The notes under the pieces are model-generated. The model had not been told where the DNA came from and did no database searches. It worked only from the letters and a program-made list of their open reading frames with translations. Position numbers and translations under genes: made by a program. From DATKUK01 sp035530655 (GTDB lineage Bacteria > Planctomycetota > Phycisphaerae > UBA1845 > DATKUK01), in assembly GCA_035530655.1 (NCBI GenBank), contig DATKUK010000012.1:1-64000 (forward strand): a stretch of DNA of 64,000 nt. Direction: 5' to 3'. Every line of letters begins with the position of its first letter. The first letter of the stretch is position 1. Positions 14,446 to 22,254 of the stretch are shown here, piece after piece.

Positions 14446-16662
14446 TCAGTCAGCCGCGGCGACGGCATCCTCCGCGTCCAAGGCACCTTGGATCTCCGCA
14501 ACGGCCTGCCGCTCGAAGGCCAGGGCATCTTTGAGTGCCGCTGTCTGTGCCTGCCGCATCGCCTCGGTCCAGTTCTCCTGCCCCTTCAGTTGCCACGGGT
14601 AGCGTGCGTGTTTGGCAGTTGGCTTCAGGGTGTCGGCCACCTTCTCGTAGTGGTCGGCCGCTGCCGTCAGGTGCGCGCCCGCTTCTGGCGAGAACTCCTC
14701 CACGATCGAACGGAGGTACTTCGCCGCCGCCTGCCGGGCGTCGATCAGGCTTTCGTAACACCAGGCGTTGCCCAGGCATGCACTGAAATACGCGCCCTCG
14801 TCCAACTGGTCGATCCGGACGATCTTGCCCGGGTCGTCCTGGTCGGCTTGCCAGTGCACCTTCTTCTGGCCCGACAGTTCGCCGATCCATCTCTCCCAGG
14901 CTGCAAAGCCGGATGTGTAGTTGCCGGGATCGAACTTCTCGGTGTGCGCATTCGTCACGGCCGTCATGAGTGACCAAAGGATGCTTTCGCGTCGCGATGG
15001 CGCCGGCTCGGTGCGTTTCCGGTAGACGGTGACCCCCCACGGATACTTCTTGACCGGTGCGTGATAGGGTGTGGGGCGGTCGGTGCGGCGCAGCAGGCCC
15101 GGCACCACCTGCGTCGCCGGCTCGTAGCCGACCACGACACCTGCTTCCTCGCTGCCGAACGTGCAGGCCAGCCCCGAGTCGATGCTGCGCTCGACGGCCT
15201 GGCGGGCTGTGGCGATCTCTGCCGTTGTGACTGTCCGCTTGCCGATGTTGCACATGGGATAGTTCGTCCACGCCCAGCCCATCGCCTTCATCGCCGGCTC
15301 GAAGGTGTTGAACCCGCAGGCGGAGTGCGGCGCCGACGGGCACCAGTTGAACTGAAGCCGAAACGCCCGGCTGCTCACGCCCATCAGGTACTCATAGGTC
15401 ACATCCTCGCCTGCGGCCTGCAGAATGCTGGTCATCGCCGCCAACACCGAGTTCTTGCCCTGCTGCGCCGGCACGCCGTCGATCCATACCTTGCCGTCCT
15501 CGCGGCGGAGGGTCGCGGCCAGCTCTTCCGAGGTCTTGATGTTTGTCTTTCCGCTCATGGGTGATTCCTCTTTCTGCGCAACCGGCTTTCGATCTGCCGC
15601 ACGCGGCAGATCGAGGCAGCCGATGATGACCAGAGCAACGACCGACACGGCACTCATTGCCAGTGCCGTCCTTGCCGGGCGGCCGCCAAGGATACGACGC
15701 ACGCGCTGCGAGAAGTTCGATTCCGCCGCGGCGAACGTGTTGACCAGCAGGCGGCGTGTCAGCCCGTCGCGCATCTCGGCCACCCGCGTCAGGCTGTCGG
15801 CGTACTGGGTCGACCCGCCGTAGACCGCCAGCACCGCGTCATCACAGGCCGACTCGGCCTCGCGCCGCATCGCCCATCCGCATAGCCAGACGGTCGGGTG
15901 GAAGAACAGGAACATCTCCGCCAGACGCTGAATCAAAAGGAACAGATTGTCGAAGCGACGCACGTGCGCCACTTCGTGGGCGACGATCAGCCTCACTTGA
16001 TGCGTCGACAGTTGGTCCGAGATGTGGCGTGGCAGCAGGATGACCGGCTTGATGACCCCCGCCAACACAGGCCCGTGGGCTACATCCGACACCGCGACGG
16101 CCACGCGTCGCCGCAGCCCGATCGATTGGGTCACTTCGCCTACGAGTTCGGCCAACGGGCCGTCTCGCTGCTGACGCGCCGTCTGCCGCAGGAAGGCAAC
16201 GTACGCACAGCCGGAGATCAGTCGCACGCCGAACGCCAACCCGATCCCCAGCCACGCCAGCCCCATTCCGCCTTGCCAGGTAAGTTGTCGCCAAAGCGAC
16301 TCCGGCTGGACCACCTCCCCCGCAGCGATCCGCCGCGGCATGTCGTAGCGCATCATCGGGCGAGCCACCGGCGGCGTCGCCGGCCTGACCGCGGCCGGTG
16401 GTGCCGGCGGCGGCGCCACCTCGATCACCGGCGGGCGAAGGAACCAGTACAGAGAGATCGGCGAGGCCACCAGAAACGTGGCCACCGGCTTGGCCAATAC
16501 CAGGCACCAGAAGGCGTGCCGCAGCGGCGGCGACTTAATCCGCAACAGCCAGATCACCGCGACCACCACGCCGGCCAGGATCGCCAGCTCGACACTCATG
16601 TGCCACAAGTTCTCGACCAGCCACGCCCCGAACCGATTCAGTGTTTCTGCCAGCGGACTCAT
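14446..16662 (-). CDS. M56 (BlaR1-like) membrane metallopeptidase fused to a C39/BtrH-like domain
   Basis: The 738-aa protein has transmembrane segments near residues 26-42, 50-76, 130-152 and 333-350. Between the last two lies an M56 peptidase core with the zinc motif HEVAH (229-233), followed by FFHPTVWL and REAESACDDAVL (third-ligand Glu). Residues 385-738 are an additional domain with the pattern of papain-like C39/BtrH proteins (AAMTSILQAAGEDVTYEYLM, FNWCPSAPH, TPYHAPVKKYPWGVTVY), but the usual N-terminal Cys nucleophile position appears as Ser (GKNSVLAA). The start codon overlaps the BlaI stop by one base (TGATG). Known: BlaR1-type proteins sense a ligand and cleave BlaI. Inference: the extra domain is the extracytoplasmic sensor. 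Confidence 0.82.
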   Translation of the reverse strand: MSPLAETLNRFGAWLVENLWHMSVELAILAGVVVAVIWLLRIKSPPLRHAFWCLVLAKPVATFLVASPISLYWFLRPPVIEVAPPPAPPAAVRPATPPVARPMMRYDMPRRIAAGEVVQPESLWRQLTWQGGMGLAWLGIGLAFGVRLISGCAYVAFLRQTARQQRDGPLAELVGEVTQSIGLRRRVAVAVSDVAHGPVLAGVIKPVILLPRHISDQLSTHQVRLIVAHEVAHVRRFDNLFLLIQRLAEMFLFFHPTVWLCGWAMRREAESACDDAVLAVYGGSTQYADSLTRVAEMRDGLTRRLLVNTFAAAESNFSQRVRRILGGRPARTALAMSAVSVVALVIIGCLDLPRAADRKPVAQKEESPMSGKTNIKTSEELAATLRREDGKVWIDGVPAQQGKNSVLAAMTSILQAAGEDVTYEYLMGVSSRAFRLQFNWCPSAPHSACGFNTFEPAMKAMGWAWTNYPMCNIGKRTVTTAEIATARQAVERSIDSGLACTFGSEEAGVVVGYEPATQVVPGLLRRTDRPTPYHAPVKKYPWGVTVYRKRTEPAPSRRESILWSLMTAVTNAHTEKFDPGNYTSGFAAWERWIGELSGQKKVHWQADQDDPGKIVRIDQLDEGAYFSACLGNAWCYESLIDARQAAAKYLRSIVEEFSPEAGAHLTAAADHYEKVADTLKPTAKHARYPWQLKGQENWTEAMRQAQTAALKDALAFERQAVAEIQGALDAEDAVAAAD

Positions 16663-17066
16663 CACGCGCCCCCGGACGAAGGTTTCTCTCGCAGCTTTGT
16701 GTTGACTTCCTGGCGAATGCGTTTGATCTCGGCCGGGCTGAGCTTGCCCGAGTCGAGCACTTGGCTGACCAGCGCCCTCGCCGACCCGGCGAAGAAGCGA
16801 TCGATCAGCTCGTTGAGCGACCAGCGGGCGGCTTGCTGCCGCGTCACCACCGGCCGATAGACGTCGACGCGGCCGTTCCGCTCCGCCACGAGAAAGCCCT
16901 TCTCGCGGAGGATCCGCATCATCGTCAGCACGGTGTTGTAAGCCATCGCCTTGACGGGCGCCAGATGCTCCTGCACCTCGCGCACCGTGGCCTCCGACAG
17001 CTCCCACACCGCGTCCATAATCAGCGCCTCAGCCGGCGTGAGACGCTTGCCGTTCTTGTTTGACAT
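16662..17066 (-). CDS. BlaI/MecI/CopY-family transcriptional repressor
   Basis: The 134-aa protein has the winged-helix core LTPAEALIMDAVWELSEATV, then VREVQEHLAPVKAMAYNTVL and TMMRILREKGFLVAERNGRV, followed by the dimerisation helix ending in KLSPAEIKRIRQEVNTKLRE. It would repress its own operon through the two palindromes upstream and be inactivated when the co-translated M56 protease is triggered. ATG 17066 is well placed, 33 bp from the proximal operator. Confidence 0.93.
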   Translation of the reverse strand: MSNKNGKRLTPAEALIMDAVWELSEATVREVQEHLAPVKAMAYNTVLTMMRILREKGFLVAERNGRVDVYRPVVTRQQAARWSLNELIDRFFAGSARALVSQVLDSGKLSPAEIKRIRQEVNTKLREKPSSGGA

Positions 17067-17098
17067 CCGTGATTCTCCGAAGCAAACCCGAGAGGTGA

Positions 17099-17114
17099 AA
17101 CTAAATCCTTAGTT
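17099..17114. promoter_or_regulatory. BlaI operator, proximal copy (AACTAA-ATCC-TTAGTT)
   Basis: A perfect 6+4+6 palindrome that covers the predicted transcription start of the minus-strand blaI promoter. Its twin at 17143-17158 has identical arms and is centred exactly 44 bp away. Confidence 0.8.
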
Positions 17115-17116
17115 GA

Positions 17117-17144
17117 AATATACCACGCAATCTGAAGGCGTCAA
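17117..17144 (-). promoter_or_regulatory. Promoter of the blaI-M56 operon
   Basis: On the minus strand TTGACG (17139-17144), a 16-bp spacer and TATATT (17117-17122) form a good sigma-70 promoter. The -35 overlaps the distal operator by two bases and the -10 lies two bases from the proximal one, so bound repressor would block polymerase. Confidence 0.7.
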
Positions 17145-17158
17145 CTAATGCTTTAGTT
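17143..17158. promoter_or_regulatory. BlaI operator, distal copy (AACTAA-TGCT-TTAGTT)
   Basis: Same perfect palindromic arms as 17099-17114 with a different 4-bp centre. It touches the -35 box of the blaI promoter. Two equally strong sites four helical turns apart suit cooperative or stacked repressor dimers. Confidence 0.8.
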
Positions 17159-17265
17159 TTCACGTTTTTTTGTCGCGCCTTTCGGTCTGGCGTGGATGAT
17201 CTTTCGCTCTGCCAAGAGCGCACCTCCACGCAGGCCTGAGGTGTGTGCTACCGACCTGCCCACCC

Positions 17266-17295
17266 GTAACACTCTTTGGGTCGGCACGTTATAAT
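17266..17295 (+). promoter_or_regulatory. Promoter of the DegT aminotransferase gene
   Basis: A perfect TATAAT (17290-17295) is preceded at 18 bp by the weak -35 GTAACA (17266-17271). The start codon at 17325 would leave a leader of only about 22 nt. Confidence 0.45.
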
Positions 17296-17324
17296 CGCAC
17301 CGATCTTTGCCTACGGAGCGGTGC

Positions 17325-18434
17325 ATGGACATCCCACTCAGTCAGCCGGACATCGGACAGCAGGAGATCGACGCAGTACTTGAGGTGCTGCGCAGTAGGC
17401 GGCTCGCCCTCGGTCCGGTCCGTGAAGACTTCGAGCGGGCTGTGGCCGACTACATCGGCACAACGCAGGCCGTCGCCGTATCGAGTGGGACAGCCGCGCT
17501 GCACCTGGCCTTGGCGGCGCTGGAGATCGGCCCGGGCGACGAGGTGATCACCACCCCGTTCTCGTTTGTCGCCTCGGCCAACGTCATCCTCTATCAGCAG
17601 GCCCGGCCGGTGTTTGTGGACATCGATCCGGTTAGCTGGGCCATCGATGTCGATCGGATCGAGGCCGCCATCACCCCCAGAACCCGTGCCATATTGCCCG
17701 TGCACGTGTTCGGGCAGACCTGCCCAATGGACCGCATCATGTCGATCGCCGACCGGCACGGTCTGGCGGTGATTGAGGATGCCTGCGAGGCTCTCGGCGG
17801 CGCCTACAGAGGAAAGCGGGCGGGCAGCTTTGGTCAGTTCGGTACGTTCGCCTTCTACCCCAATAAGCAAATCACCACCGGTGAAGGGGGCATGGTGGTC
17901 ACCAGCGATCCCGAGTTGGCCGCCCTGGTGCGCTCGTTGCACAACCAGGGGCGCGATGATTCGGGCCAGTGGCTACAGCACGCGCGGCTGGGCTACAACT
18001 ACCGCATCACCGAGATGAGCTGCGGGTTGGGCCTGGCGCAGATGCGCCGCGTCGATGAGCTGCTGGGCAACCGTGCGGCGGTGGCCCGGATGTACCAACA
18101 GCGGCTGGCCGGCGACCCGCGTGTGACGATGATCCAGCCGGGCCCTGACGTGCAGATGAGCTGGTTCGTGATGGTCGTCAAACTGGCTGACAGCTACACC
18201 CCGCAGGACCGCCAGCGCGTGTTATCAGTACTGAGAGAGCGGGGTATCGGCTGTGGCGACTACTTTCCGGCCATTCATCTCCAGCCGGTGTATCGCCAGC
18301 GATTGGGCCTGGGGCCGGGCGACTTTGCCATCTGCGAGTCGGTGGCCGACCGTACGCTGGCCCTGCCGTTTCATGGCCGGATGACCGAGCAGCAGGTGGA
18401 CGCGGTCTGCCAGACGCTGCTAGGTCTGCTCTAG
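17325..18434 (+). CDS. DegT/DnrJ/EryC1/StrS-family PLP sugar aminotransferase
   Basis: The 369-aa enzyme contains the family landmarks: SSGTAALHLALAAL (phosphate-binding), TTPFSFVASANVI, VIEDACEALGG (Asp contacting the pyridine nitrogen), and FAFYPNKQITTGEGGMV with the Schiff-base Lys. YNYRITEMSCGLGLAQMRR and the C-terminal GIGCGDYFPAIHLQPVY block follow. It transfers an amino group from glutamate to a nucleotide-linked keto-sugar in the cytoplasm. It precedes the exopolysaccharide operon and could supply an amino sugar to it, or supply the LegC/PseC step for the nonulosonate genes at 32-37 kb. ATG 17325 follows ACGGAG; an in-frame TTG at 17307 is less likely. Confidence 0.9.
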   Translation: MDIPLSQPDIGQQEIDAVLEVLRSRRLALGPVREDFERAVADYIGTTQAVAVSSGTAALHLALAALEIGPGDEVITTPFSFVASANVILYQQARPVFVDIDPVSWAIDVDRIEAAITPRTRAILPVHVFGQTCPMDRIMSIADRHGLAVIEDACEALGGAYRGKRAGSFGQFGTFAFYPNKQITTGEGGMVVTSDPELAALVRSLHNQGRDDSGQWLQHARLGYNYRITEMSCGLGLAQMRRVDELLGNRAAVARMYQQRLAGDPRVTMIQPGPDVQMSWFVMVVKLADSYTPQDRQRVLSVLRERGIGCGDYFPAIHLQPVYRQRLGLGPGDFAICESVADRTLALPFHGRMTEQQVDAVCQTLLGLL

Positions 18435-18781
18435 GGGAAAGTGGCCGGCTGGGCACCGGCTTCGAACTGACCCGCCGATTCGTGCGTAAGATTATGTGTT
18501 GCGCTTGTCGAATAGCGCCGGTCGCAACAGGCTTTCTGCCTGCTGAAGCGCGTCGGCAGAGGAAGGCGCGGCAAGCCCTTTGGGTCTTAAAGGCTTGACA
18601 GATCGTGGTTTGTAGGCTAAACGGCGGCTGTAAGTGTTTGTGTCTGGTGGCAGTGAGAGTCTACTGGTTTGACGGCCGATGGGCCGATAATCGTACGGAA
18701 GGGATGCGACGGACGGCAGGTCGACGGACCCAGTTTGAGTTGTGGGTCTGTAGGCGCCTGGATGACTCGGGGATCGTACGT
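18435..18781. other. Intergenic region upstream of the EPS/exosortase operon
   Basis: This 347-bp stretch contains a small hairpin (CAGGC 18528-18532 with GCCTG 18538-18542), then an operator-like imperfect inverted repeat, AAGCCCTTT (18573-18581) and AAAGGCTT (18589-18596). The right arm runs into a perfect -35 TTGACA (18595-18600); the -10 17 bp later (TAAACG, 18618-18623) is poor. The frame of the next gene is open back to a GTG at 18605, so a longer N-terminus cannot be excluded. No RNA gene recognised. Confidence 0.5.
18573..18623 (+). promoter_or_regulatory. Candidate regulated promoter of the EPS/exosortase operon
   Basis: TTGACA (18595-18600) overlaps the right arm of an AAGCCCTTT...AAAGGCTT inverted repeat by two bases, with a weak -10 at 18618-18623. 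The arrangement of inverted repeat plus -35 with poor -10 would suit an activator-dependent promoter. This is inference. Confidence 0.35.
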
Positions 18782-20374
18782 ATGGAGCATGCCAAGGGAT
18801 TGGCCGCGTTTATGCGGCCGGGGTTGATGGTCCTGGGTGTCCTGCTGACGGGGTGTCATTCGTTCTGGCAGGGCTGGCTGGACCCCTCCCAGGTCGGACG
18901 TTTCGAGCAGGCCAGCGTCACCCATGACATCAGGACGGTGATCAGTATCCTCGACGAGCCGCCGGGTGTGCCTGACGCGACCGAGCCGACGCCGGAGGAT
19001 ATGGTCACCGAGTCGGTCGATTACGTGATCGGTTCGGGCGATGTGGTGGACGTCAGCGTGCTGGACCTGCTGCAACTGGGTGCTCCGTGGGTGGAACGAG
19101 ATCGGGTGACCGACAGCGGTTACGTGACGCTGACGGGCATCGGCCGTGTCAAGGCGGGCGGTAAGACTGCTCGCCAAGTAGAGCTAAGCATCGTCGAGCA
19201 ACTCAGGGACAAGATCAGAGACGCTCAGGTCCGGGTCATTGTCCAAGAGCAACGAAACCGGAAGTACAACATGCTGGGCTCGGTGGCCCGACCTGGGACC
19301 TACTTCATTCCTCGGGCCGAGTTCCGTTTGCTGGATGCAATCTCGGCGGCGGGCGACTTCCCGCCGACCGTGGAAGAGATTTACGTGATTCGTCCTGCCG
19401 AGTCGCAGCCGGACGCGGCAGACGTGTCGCCGGCGACAGCGGCGCCAATTGAGCAGGGCGATCAGCGATCGACCGCACCGGCGGGCAGTGACCGGATGGG
19501 GATGCCCGATCGGACGGACCCACCGTTGGGTGAATTGGCGGCGTACGCGGTGCCCGGAAGTCAGCCGGCCGGGGGGTCGGCCTTCGAGGCCGACCAGCGG
19601 CAACTCCTCGAGGCTCTGGGCCCGGCCGGAGCCGGCGCGCCTTCTCCCGGCGAGTCGGCTGAGGCGGAAGGCGCTGGCTCGATAGATTCGCCTCCGCTGA
19701 CCAACTGGATGTGGGTGAATGGTGAATGGGTGGAGCTGAAGACATCACCAGACGGACAGGCGGCTGAGCCCTCGGAAGGCGAGCCGCAACAGCGGGAGTT
19801 CGATTGGGAGTCGTTGGCCGAGCCTCTCGCCGAGGGTCGCGTGATCGGCATCCCGGTCAGACCGCTCCTGGAGGGGCAGAGCCGCTACAATATTGTGATT
19901 CGCGACGGCGACACGATTCGCGTGCCGATCGGGCCGATCGGTGAGTTTTACATGATGGGTCACATCCAGCGCCCGGGTGTGTATTCGCTGACCGGACGTG
20001 AGATGACGCTGAAGCAGGCGATCGCGCAGGCCGGTGGGCTCTCGGGGATGGCCTGGCCGAGCAAGTGCGAAATCACCCGACGGCTCGGGCGTGATCGCGA
20101 GCAGGTTGTGCAGGTGGACGTGGACAGAATCTTTGCCGGGAAAGCCCCGGATATCTTTTTGCGACCTAACGACACGGTGAATGTTGGAACACACGCCTTG
20201 GCGCCGTTTCTGCTGGTGGTCCGGAACGCGTTTCGGATCAGCTACGGCTTTGGCTTCGTGTACGACCGCAACTTCGCCGACATCGATTCCTATGGCTCGC
20301 AGGCCAACCCAAGAGATCGACGGCGAGCGGAACGGGCGGCTCGCTTTCCGACGGTTGGAAGCATACTGCCGTGA
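18782..20374 (+). CDS. Wza-like polysaccharide export lipoprotein (Poly_export + SLBB domains)
   Basis: The 530-aa product has a lipoprotein signal (GLMVLGVLLTGC, lipobox LTGC). The Poly_export domain follows (about residues 75-170: DYVIGSGDVVDVSVLDLLQ, DRVTDSGYVTLTGIGRVKAG) and then a SLBB-like segment (RKYNMLGSVARPGTYFIP). A long low-complexity Pro/Ala/Glu-rich insert spans roughly residues 205-345, and a second SLBB stretch follows (FYMMGHIQRPGVYSLTGREM, ALAQAGG-type). It forms the periplasmic/outer-membrane channel for exopolysaccharide export. ATG 18782 gives a proper signal; the upstream open frame does not. It heads an operon with exosortase, EpsI, TPR and tyrosine-kinase genes. The 140-residue insert is unusual for Wza. 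Confidence 0.87.
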   Translation: MEHAKGLAAFMRPGLMVLGVLLTGCHSFWQGWLDPSQVGRFEQASVTHDIRTVISILDEPPGVPDATEPTPEDMVTESVDYVIGSGDVVDVSVLDLLQLGAPWVERDRVTDSGYVTLTGIGRVKAGGKTARQVELSIVEQLRDKIRDAQVRVIVQEQRNRKYNMLGSVARPGTYFIPRAEFRLLDAISAAGDFPPTVEEIYVIRPAESQPDAADVSPATAAPIEQGDQRSTAPAGSDRMGMPDRTDPPLGELAAYAVPGSQPAGGSAFEADQRQLLEALGPAGAGAPSPGESAEAEGAGSIDSPPLTNWMWVNGEWVELKTSPDGQAAEPSEGEPQQREFDWESLAEPLAEGRVIGIPVRPLLEGQSRYNIVIRDGDTIRVPIGPIGEFYMMGHIQRPGVYSLTGREMTLKQAIAQAGGLSGMAWPSKCEITRRLGRDREQVVQVDVDRIFAGKAPDIFLRPNDTVNVGTHALAPFLLVVRNAFRISYGFGFVYDRNFADIDSYGSQANPRDRRRAERAARFPTVGSILP

Positions 20375-20442
20375 GTCGGCGACGGACCCTTCGACATCGC
20401 CGTGTCACGCCTGAGGACGTCGGAGCCTGACCCGAGTCAATC

Positions 20443-21435
20443 ATGTGTGGTGCGCCCGCAAACCGCTTTGCGTCCCGTCGAACATCGGCCACGGTCACCC
20501 GGCGTAGGGCCTCGGAGCCGACGTGGGTCGACTTGCTGGGCCCGGCGGGGCTGTGGCAGGTCGCCGTCGTCGCGGGGCTGATGCTCTGGCTATACGGGCA
20601 TGAGTTGCGGCGTTTGACGTACACTTGGACACATAGCGGCGATTGGTCGCACGGTCTGATCGTCCCGTTGTTCAGCCTCTATTTCCTGCACCTGCAGCGC
20701 GAACGGCTGGCACACGTCCCCGTCAAGCCGAACTTTGGGGGCTTGCCGCTGCTTCTGCTGGCTCTGGCGATGTACGGCACGGCGATCTGGCCTCTGAAAA
20801 TGGGCTTCCCCAAAAGTGTGGCGATCGTGTTGACGATCTTCGCCGTGACGATCATGTTGGCAGGACCGCGCGTGCTGCGCATTGCGTGGCTTCCGATCGC
20901 CTACTTGATGTTCGCGGTGCCGTGGCCGGCGACGATGTACGACGTGAGCACCCTTCCGCTGCGCAAGCTGGCTTCGGAGATGGCCGCTGCCGTGCTCAAC
21001 CTCGCTCCGGGCGTCGATCGAGCGGCGCGTGACGGTACGATTATCCGTTACCTCTTCCACGGCGAGCCCGGCCAACTGGGGGTCGCTCAGGCGTGCAGCG
21101 GTATGCGTCTACTCATGGCGTTTTGCGCGTTGGGTGTGGCGATGGCCTATCTGTCGGACCGCCCGTGGTGGCATCGACTGGTGATGGTGGCGGCCTGCGT
21201 GCCCATTGCCATCTTCTGCAACATGCTTCGCGTGACCATCACGGGGTTGATTCACATTTACTGGAGCCCCGAGTACGCCCAGGGCACGGCCCACACGATC
21301 CTGGGCTTGGTGATGCTGTTCGTGGCGTTCAGCCTGTTCAGCGGAATTCTATATATCCTGAGCAATCTGTTCATCGAGGCACCGGAGACCACCGCGAGAG
21401 CCGCCAGCGAAGATGAGAAGGAGCGCCGCCCGTGA
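20443..21435 (+). CDS. Exosortase (bacterial XrtX family membrane cysteine transpeptidase)
   Basis: The 330-aa integral membrane protein shows the exosortase triad: Cys 218 in VAQACSGMRLLM, Arg 263 in FCNMLRVTITG, and His 284 in GTAHTILGLVML. About eight transmembrane helices are evident, and the N-terminal SHGLIVPLFSLYF motif is typical. Exosortases cleave and attach C-terminally tagged (PEP-CTERM-like) proteins at the cell surface, usually in organisms making exopolysaccharide; the context fits. The subfamily cannot be fixed by eye. No gene in this window encodes an obvious PEP-CTERM-like sorting signal. It overlaps the next gene by 4 bases (GTGA). Confidence 0.92.
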   Translation: MCGAPANRFASRRTSATVTRRRASEPTWVDLLGPAGLWQVAVVAGLMLWLYGHELRRLTYTWTHSGDWSHGLIVPLFSLYFLHLQRERLAHVPVKPNFGGLPLLLLALAMYGTAIWPLKMGFPKSVAIVLTIFAVTIMLAGPRVLRIAWLPIAYLMFAVPWPATMYDVSTLPLRKLASEMAAAVLNLAPGVDRAARDGTIIRYLFHGEPGQLGVAQACSGMRLLMAFCALGVAMAYLSDRPWWHRLVMVAACVPIAIFCNMLRVTITGLIHIYWSPEYAQGTAHTILGLVMLFVAFSLFSGILYILSNLFIEAPETTARAASEDEKERRP

Positions 21436-22214
21436 GTACTGCGTTGGACGGACTGAAATCCGCCTTCTCGCGCGCGACGTTTGTGGTCTGCGCCGTCATT
21501 CTGCTGCTGTCGGCGATAGGACTGGAGGCGACGGTGCGATTCCTGGGCCTGGAGTTCCGTAAGAGACCTGTGCCCCTGCAGCAGCCGTTTCGTCAGTTCG
21601 ACTTCGCTCAGCTCGGTCCGGAGTACCGGCTTGAGGAAACCCACGCGATCTCCGCCGAAGGTCTCCAGGAGTTGGGTACGGACGAGTATCTCAGTTGTAC
21701 CTTGCGTGATACACGACGCCCGCCAAGCGATCCTTTAAGTCGCGTGAACGTACTGATTACGTATTACACGGGCGATCCGGATCAAGTGCCGCACGTGCCG
21801 GACGTGTGTTACCTTGGCGGCGGCTTCCAGCAACTTGGCTCGAAGAAACTCTCGCTGACCGTCCCCGAGTTGGGACCGGCGGGCGAGAACATTCCGGTGC
21901 GGCAATTGAAGTTCGGCAAGCAGGTCTTCGGCGCCCGGCAAGAGGCGATGGTCCTTTACCTATTCAGCGCCAACGGCCAGTACGAGTGCGATCGGGAAAG
22001 GCTTCGGCTGATCCTGGGCAACCCGTTCGCACGCTACGCGTATTTCAGCAAGGTGGAGTTGTCCTTCGCGGCCGCCCATGACGCGGACCGCTCGGGTCCG
22101 CTCGGCCTGGAGGCGTTGGCCAAGCTGCTGCCGGTGCTGGTGCGGGATCACTGGCCGCATTGGCAGAAGGTCGGCGGGCGTTCCGACGCGCCGGCAAGGG
22201 GCCTCGACGGATAA
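21432..22214 (+). CDS. EpsI-like exosortase-associated protein (DUF3485)
   Basis: The 260-aa protein has one N-terminal membrane anchor (residues about 14-35). The EpsI core follows: VNVLITYYTGDPDQVPHVPDVCYLGGGFQ (given here only as landmarks YYTG, PHVPDVCY, GGGF), with the conserved Cys/Tyr after PDV, and later FGARQEAMVLYLFSANGQY. EpsI domains are found fused to or beside exosortases and are needed for EPS-linked surface sorting, with unknown chemistry. GTG 21432 overlaps the exosortase stop. Separate from the exosortase here, whereas many loci fuse the two. Confidence 0.82.
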   Translation: MSTALDGLKSAFSRATFVVCAVILLLSAIGLEATVRFLGLEFRKRPVPLQQPFRQFDFAQLGPEYRLEETHAISAEGLQELGTDEYLSCTLRDTRRPPSDPLSRVNVLITYYTGDPDQVPHVPDVCYLGGGFQQLGSKKLSLTVPELGPAGENIPVRQLKFGKQVFGARQEAMVLYLFSANGQYECDRERLRLILGNPFARYAYFSKVELSFAAAHDADRSGPLGLEALAKLLPVLVRDHWPHWQKVGGRSDAPARGLDG

Positions 22215-22254
22215 CGAATACGTGTGACAAGCCAACCCAAGAACAGGCGGATGG

